From the NCBI GenBank assembly GCA_964017125.1, contig OZ024907.1, positions 20,228,206 through 20,292,205 of the forward strand: a stretch of DNA of 64,000 nucleotides, given 5' to 3'. Position 1 is the stretch's first letter. Every line of letters begins with the position of its first letter. The stretch is from Flabesymbios commensalis (Eukaryota > Annelida > Polychaeta > Terebellida > Flabelligeridae). A model generated the notes under the pieces. It saw only the letters and a program-made list of their open reading frames with translations. It did no database searches and had not been told where the DNA came from. The translations under genes and the position numbers were made by a program. Below are positions 59,500-64,000 of this stretch, piece by piece.

Positions 59500-59712
59500 T
59501 ATAATTATGTAATGTGAGCATTCAACATCTTCATATTTGACTTATAAAATACGCCATATGTTAGCTTTTTTGCTCTTTAGAGCTTTTCTAAAAGTGATAG
59601 TCTATTATATACCACTAAAATTTCTAATAGCCCTAATGCATGGGCTAACAAAGCTAAGTATAGATGGCGTATTTTAGATGAACATGCTGAAGCCCACATT
59701 ACATAATAACAA
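59500..59712. mobile_element. Inverted-repeat element, ~210 bp, nested
   Basis: TTATGTAATGTGAGCATTCA ... AAAATACGCCATATGTTAGC against GCTAAGTATAGATGGCGTATTTT ... GCCCACATTACATAATAA. Imperfect arms of ~80 bp. No clear target duplication. Confidence 0.65.
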
Positions 59713-60548
59713 TCATAATGTTAGAAGTATATTTTCGGCCCTATAATTATTTTTTAGTTCTAATTCAGTTCTAATTTTCACCAGATGCTTGCCCTGGCCA
59801 TGTAGGCCTATTTTATATGACGTCGTCAAAGAGCAATAATTAGCTAGTTACATACAGCGTTCTGGTAAGTTCCGGGGTGTACTCGTCGGTATTTGAAAAG
59901 ATGTAATCTATGTATTTGAAAAGATGTTATCTATGATTCACGTTGTCATAATACGATACGAAACATCATTTAGGCCGTATATTGTCCATATAGTAATAAA
60001 GTAAATACTGGAGTACAACAGGTTTTCCAATAGTGAAGTCGGGTATAAAATTATGACGTCGAAAATACGACGCCACCCGCCCCTCCCCCACAACCCCAAC
60101 CCCCAAAAACATTATTCGGGGACAGTGGTTTTTTTAGAACGTTTAATGTCAAAAAAGTGGATATTTCCCTTAATATGTCAGCACCATGGTAGCGATCACC
60201 CTGACCACTGTTACGGGGGCGAATGACGGTATGTAATTAGCGCTTTAATTCCGCATAGATGGTCAATGGTTTGACCAAGTTTAAAATGTTTTGTATGATA
60301 TACTCACGGAGCAGCAAGGAATTCTATCCATTGTGTTCATATTTTTTCATATATTTTCAAAATCAATGATGCCAGTCAAAGAGTTAATCACTAATTCCAT
60401 TAGTGGCGGATCCGCGACCCCTATTTTTGCCAATTAAAAAAAACTCCCTCTAAATTGATGTAACTATGCAAAAAAAAAATCTGGCGCACTCCTTTCTTTA
60501 AATCTTGGATATGCATCCATATATATTTGAAAACAGTTTGTTATTTAA

Positions 60549-60788
60549 CTCTTTAAGTGCTTCATTACTGCTTAACATTTTCCTTTCATTTGAAGTTGGC
60601 ATTGCTCACGCAATTGCCAACTTCAAAAGAAAGGAAAATACCTCCTCACTTAAAAATTAAACCTGCTAAATTTCACAATGGGGGCTTTACTCAAGATTTA
60701 TACATGCATATTTGTTCAATTTCTGTCAAATTTTAGTTGTGAAAAAACAGTATGAATGCGCTTAAAAGCGTCGCCCGCACTCAAAGGG
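60549..60788. mobile_element. TTAA-flanked MITE, 240 bp, GAAGTTGGCATTGC hairpin
   Basis: CTCTTTAAGTGCTTC / GCCCGCACTCAAAGGG termini, TTAA on both sides (60545-60548; 60789-60792). The internal hairpin is CATTTGAAGTTGGCATTGCT / CGCAATTGCCAACTTCAAA. Confidence 0.8.
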
Positions 60789-61186
60789 TTAAAATTGTGT
60801 TCTAGTCGTTTTATATAATCAAGCTTTAAGGTGTTGTAAATATCATTGTTATTTATTTTGATCACATGCATTGTCTAATAATTGCTTTTGCATGATGTGA
60901 TTATTTTGTATTTGCATGAAAAAATATATGAACGTAGATTTCAAAAATCTACTGCTTTAAAAAAGATCTCCTCCTATTAAATTGAAATTAATGTATTTAA
61001 ATCGTGTGTGTTTACATAAGTGGACGCCAGACCCAACAGAATGCAGGATGCCTTGAATTCATCAAATTCAGACTAATCGGCAAAATGACGTTGAACCAAC
61101 GACGAATGTCTACGTCGTACCACGTTGTACCAACGTAGTTGCATGCATGGGGCCAACGTTGGGCCCACGTAGTTGTGCTATCGGGG

Positions 61187-61475
61187 TAGCGCTGAACAAG
61201 TAGATCAGGCTCCGGAGATGAGCTCTTAGCGATGAGCAAATAGACCTGGGGCCACGTGTGATCACGTGTTGAAAGTTAAGACAACATTTTAACTTAAGTC
61301 AGGCTCCGGAGACAAGCGCTTAGCGATGAGCAAATAGACCAGGCTCTGGGGATAAGCTCAAAATAGCGCTTAACAAATAGACCAGGCGTAACGGGGATGG
61401 GCTCTTAGTGGAGAACAAATAGACCAGGCTCCGGGGATGAGCTCTTAGCGCTGAGCAAACAGACCAAGCTCTGGA
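61187..61475. repeat. Tandem repeat, GAGCAAATAGACCAGGCTCC unit, ~5-6 copies
   Basis: Units of ~40-60 bp: GAGCAAATAGACCAGGCTCC + GGGGATGAGCTCTTAGCGCT. One unit (61240-61300) carries an extra CACGTGTGATCACGTG insert. Block A has only one degraded unit (30655), so the amplification followed the large duplication. Confidence 0.8.
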
Positions 61476-61650
61476 TTGTAATCTACTAAATCTTCATTCT
61501 TCTATCACACAGCCGTTTCACATCTTTAACATTGTTTGTATAAGAAATATTCAATATTATTACCGTGAGAGCAGTAATATGCCAAGGGAATGCTCTTCTT
61601 GTATATATTGATCAAATACCGAGAGGGTGCCACTGCAGAGATTAATTAAT

Positions 61651-61973
<323 letters not shown>

Positions 61974-62149
61974 TTCGAAAACAAACAGGGCTAAGAATAA
62001 ACATTTGATAACTGATCTATTTCTGCCATGAGCAATGCATATTTAGACTATCAGAATACAATCTGGTATTCTAATGTGATACTTTGAAATGCGCTAGATT
62101 GGTTTTCCTTAACACACCAGAAATCAGCTTCTGACCGCCTGTACTGAAA

Positions 62150-62281
62150 AGTGAGGGAGTGAGTGAGTGAGTGAGTGAGTGAGTGAGTGAGTGAGTGAGT
62201 GAGTGAGTGAGTGAGTGAGTGAGTGAGTGAGTGAGTGAGTGAGTGAGTGAGTGAGTGAGTGAGTGAGTGAGTGAGTGAGTG
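62150..62281. repeat. (GAGT)n tetranucleotide microsatellite
   Basis: About 32 near-perfect copies. The block A counterpart (31632-31680) is a short interrupted GTGA/GAGT run. Confidence 0.97.
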
Positions 62282-62772
62282 AATATTGCTGATATGAATT
62301 CATTGAGGGAATCGAGCAACATTCACTATCTTGACATACGTTTGCAGACACATTATTTTTTAGATTTCCGGGAGCGGGGGATTTTGTTCAATCAAATCTG
62401 TGTAGCTGTTAGCCCTTGACGGTCACACTATCAGAAGCCCATTGGAAATGGCTTTTAAAAGAAATGTTTCCTTCCCCTTGGAGAAGGGGGTCGAAACACC
62501 ATTTTGCTGAGTCAGTCAAACACAGTGGTCTATGGTCCACTCTGTTTCCTAGATACTGGCTCTGGACATACACGGGTGACAACCAACAGCGTATAATTGG
62601 TTTGCTGGCACCTCGTGGTCACTCCGGAAATTACCGACGGCCAACGACGGTCGCCCCCAAACCAGGCACCAATATTAATCAGAGCAATGACAAACAGCAG
62701 TATCGGATTATCAAGCAGTTATTTACAAAGGTAATAACAGTAGTAGCCGATTATCTCAAGATAACAAAGTGG

Positions 62773-62855
62773 AGACGTTGAACCAATGTCGTCTTAATGC
62801 TGGCCCAGAGTCGCAGACGTGGGACTAGCATTAAAACAACATTGGCTCAGCATGT
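62773..62855. repeat. Palindromic element (CCAATGTTGG family)
   Basis: TTGAACCAATGTCGTCTTAA, GGCCCAGAGTCGCAGACGTG, ACTAGCATTAAAACAACATTGG. Confidence 0.75.
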
Positions 62856-62937
62856 GTTGTTTGTCATGAAGCAGTTTATCCTGACTGTGATGGATGCACA
62901 GCCTGTAATGTGTTTTTACATCAAGGAGGAAGGACGA

Positions 62938-63173
62938 AATTCGATAGACTCGGATCTACGAATCTATTGTAATTGAGTTCTTTCCTTGACTTAAAATACA
63001 CAGAATATGTGCAGATGTTCCAAGATTTGATATGGAAAAAATAAATTTCATTGTCAGTATGGCTAAACCATGAAATATTAGACATGCAATTTCATACTTA
63101 AAGCCGTATATTGGGCCCGACCTGACCAGCACAAAATAACAGTAGATTCGTAGATCCAAATCTGCTGTTTTAA
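62938..63173. mobile_element. Small inverted-repeat element, ~235 bp
   Basis: GATAGACTCGGATCTACGAATCTATTGT at 62943-62970 is mirrored by ACAGTAGATTCGTAGATCCA + AATCTG at 63139-63164. No target duplication identified. Confidence 0.55.
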
Positions 63174-63470
63174 CAATAGACTGACGTCACGGGTGTTTTT
63201 ATAAAGGGTGTGTATAATTGCAATAGATACACCCCCTGTAATAGTTTTTACAGGGTGTGTATAATAGTGACAAATAATTCTTCTTCTTCTTCAAAATACA
63301 ACCCACTCCTCTGTATATGTAGTATTATCGAGCCGGGTGGTGGTGATGTGTGTACTTTGTGTGAGTCATAGGGTGTAAAGGGTGCAAAAGGTGCTTAGTC
63401 CAAAATAAATGTTTTGTGCAGTTGCCTCCTTGGCTAGGCCTAGGAGCCTGTGCGGTGGTGCAGATTAAAA
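63174..63470. other. Short repeats, otherwise unremarkable
   Basis: GGGTGTGTATAATTGCAATA and GGGTGTGTATAATAG recur (63207, 63252) around an ACACCCCCTGTAATAG / TTTTTACAGGGTGTG mini-hairpin. Confidence 0.4.
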
Positions 63471-63479
63471 ACGCACTGC

Positions 63480-64000
63480 ATTAAAAACAGTCTGCTGTTT
63501 ACAGGGTCAACATCGCGGGATCAACCTTGGATAGGGAGCTTTTGAAGCTCTCCAATGTTGGCTGGCTGGTCAGTGACTGTGGACAGCAGTTCCATCACAT
63601 AGGCGCACGGTTTCTGAAAAAAAGTGTTTGTAGGCCATGACACGCGTGTGAGCCTGGCTGAAGTGAAACGCCCTACTTCTCGTGGTATGTTTCACCGGTG
63701 TTAGAAGGTGTTGTGGGGTGTCGACAAGACCATGAATGACTCAGCAGAGCATGGTCACTCTCCTCATTGCACGACAGTGAGCCAGGGTGTGCCATCCTAG
63801 GGTCTTGATTAGGGCGGACACACTGGAGGTGTGTCTGTATTCCCCAGGTACAAAGCGGGCTGCAGAGGTGTTCTTGGCAGTAGGTGGATCCCACACACAG
63901 GAGGCATATTGGACTGAGGGTCTGACAAATGTCTTGTAGCATGTTTCCTTGATGTTAGCAGGACATCTGATGTTACAGAAAGGCTCAGGTGTTGTTGGCC
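63480..64000 (-). mobile_element. LINE ORF2 C-terminal fragment, minus strand, continues beyond the window
   Basis: Reading leftwards from ~63960: CYKTFVRPSVQYASCVWDPP, then SAARFVPGEYRHTSSVSALI, KTLGWHTLAHCRAMRRVTML, then after a stop VIHGLVDTP, RSRAFHFSQAHTRVMAYKHF. This is the well-known C-terminal segment of CR1/L2/jockey-type LINE ORF2 (LVRPxLEYAxxVWDP ... RRAARFV ... SSVTxMLxxLGWxxLxxRR). A short deletion after WDPP removes part of the usual linker, and at least one stop lies in the frame. GC content is higher than the neighbourhood, so this is a younger insert than the other LINE pieces. Confidence 0.88.

Larger units (their letters stand above)
58847..61186. mobile_element. 2.34 kb TA-flanked DNA element with short CCC(A/C)GATAGCAC ends
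   Basis: Left end CCCAGATAGCACATATACGG, right end GTTGTGCTATCGGGG, with TA on both sides (58845-58846; 61187-61188). The sequence either side joins to GAGCTCTTAGCGCTGA, which is exactly the repeat unit found intact nearby (61430-61460), so the empty site is known. No transposase frame. Its right end carries CCAACGTTGGGCCCACGTAG, linking it to the palindrome family. A TTAA-MITE and an inverted repeat are nested inside. Confidence 0.8.

Overview
This is AT-rich, intron- and repeat-dominated animal DNA. The single-copy-looking gene is a Golgi-type GT10 fucosyltransferase, and the rest is a dense layering of LINE fragments, tRNA-derived SINEs, cut-and-paste DNA transposons and MITEs, foldback elements and minisatellites. 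I infer a marine invertebrate (lophotrochozoan or deuterostome); the sequence alone does not fix the phylum. No LTR retrovirus, Polinton or other capsid-bearing element was recognised. No operons, rRNA genes, true tRNA genes or CRISPR arrays were found.

Layout. 0-9 kb: 3' end of a LINE, an ~340-380 bp tandem array, a decayed copy of a multicopy metazoan gene family of unknown function, a 1.48 kb DNA transposon with perfect 36 bp inverted repeats, and an ~145 bp tandem array. 10.3-11.5 kb: the fucosyltransferase exon on the minus strand. 11.6-15.7 kb: several small DNA elements (TA-flanked, TTAA-flanked, TTA-flanked) and a foldback. 16-19.5 kb: a 19 bp minisatellite, one MITE and mostly unique DNA. 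19.5-32.6 kb: block A of a diverged large duplication, carrying a 5.18 kb foldback transposon, SINEs and MITEs. 33.5-34.2 kb: a MITE and an exact 325 bp tandem duplication starting at its hairpin tip. 36.5-37.8 kb: a 32 bp minisatellite. 41.3-44 kb: a fuller copy of the multicopy gene family. 45-51.7 kb: minisatellites, including about 36 copies of a 49 bp unit that carries a TGACGTCR motif. 52.5-62.9 kb: block B, collinear with block A, with a LINE, a 2.34 kb TA-flanked element and expanded microsatellites. 63.5-64 kb: a minus-strand LINE fragment running off the end.

The main discoveries are: (1) the collinear paralogy of about 19.5-32.6 kb with 52.5-62.9 kb; (2) a giant foldback element at 23101-28284 with tandem repeats inside inverted arms and a clean 5 bp target-site duplication; (3) a family of TTAA-flanked, CCC...GGG-ended MITEs, each with its own internal hairpin; (4) a dispersed family of short palindromes built around CCAATGTTGG...CCAGCGTCG; (5) a two-headed tRNA SINE with a perfect 11 bp target-site duplication.
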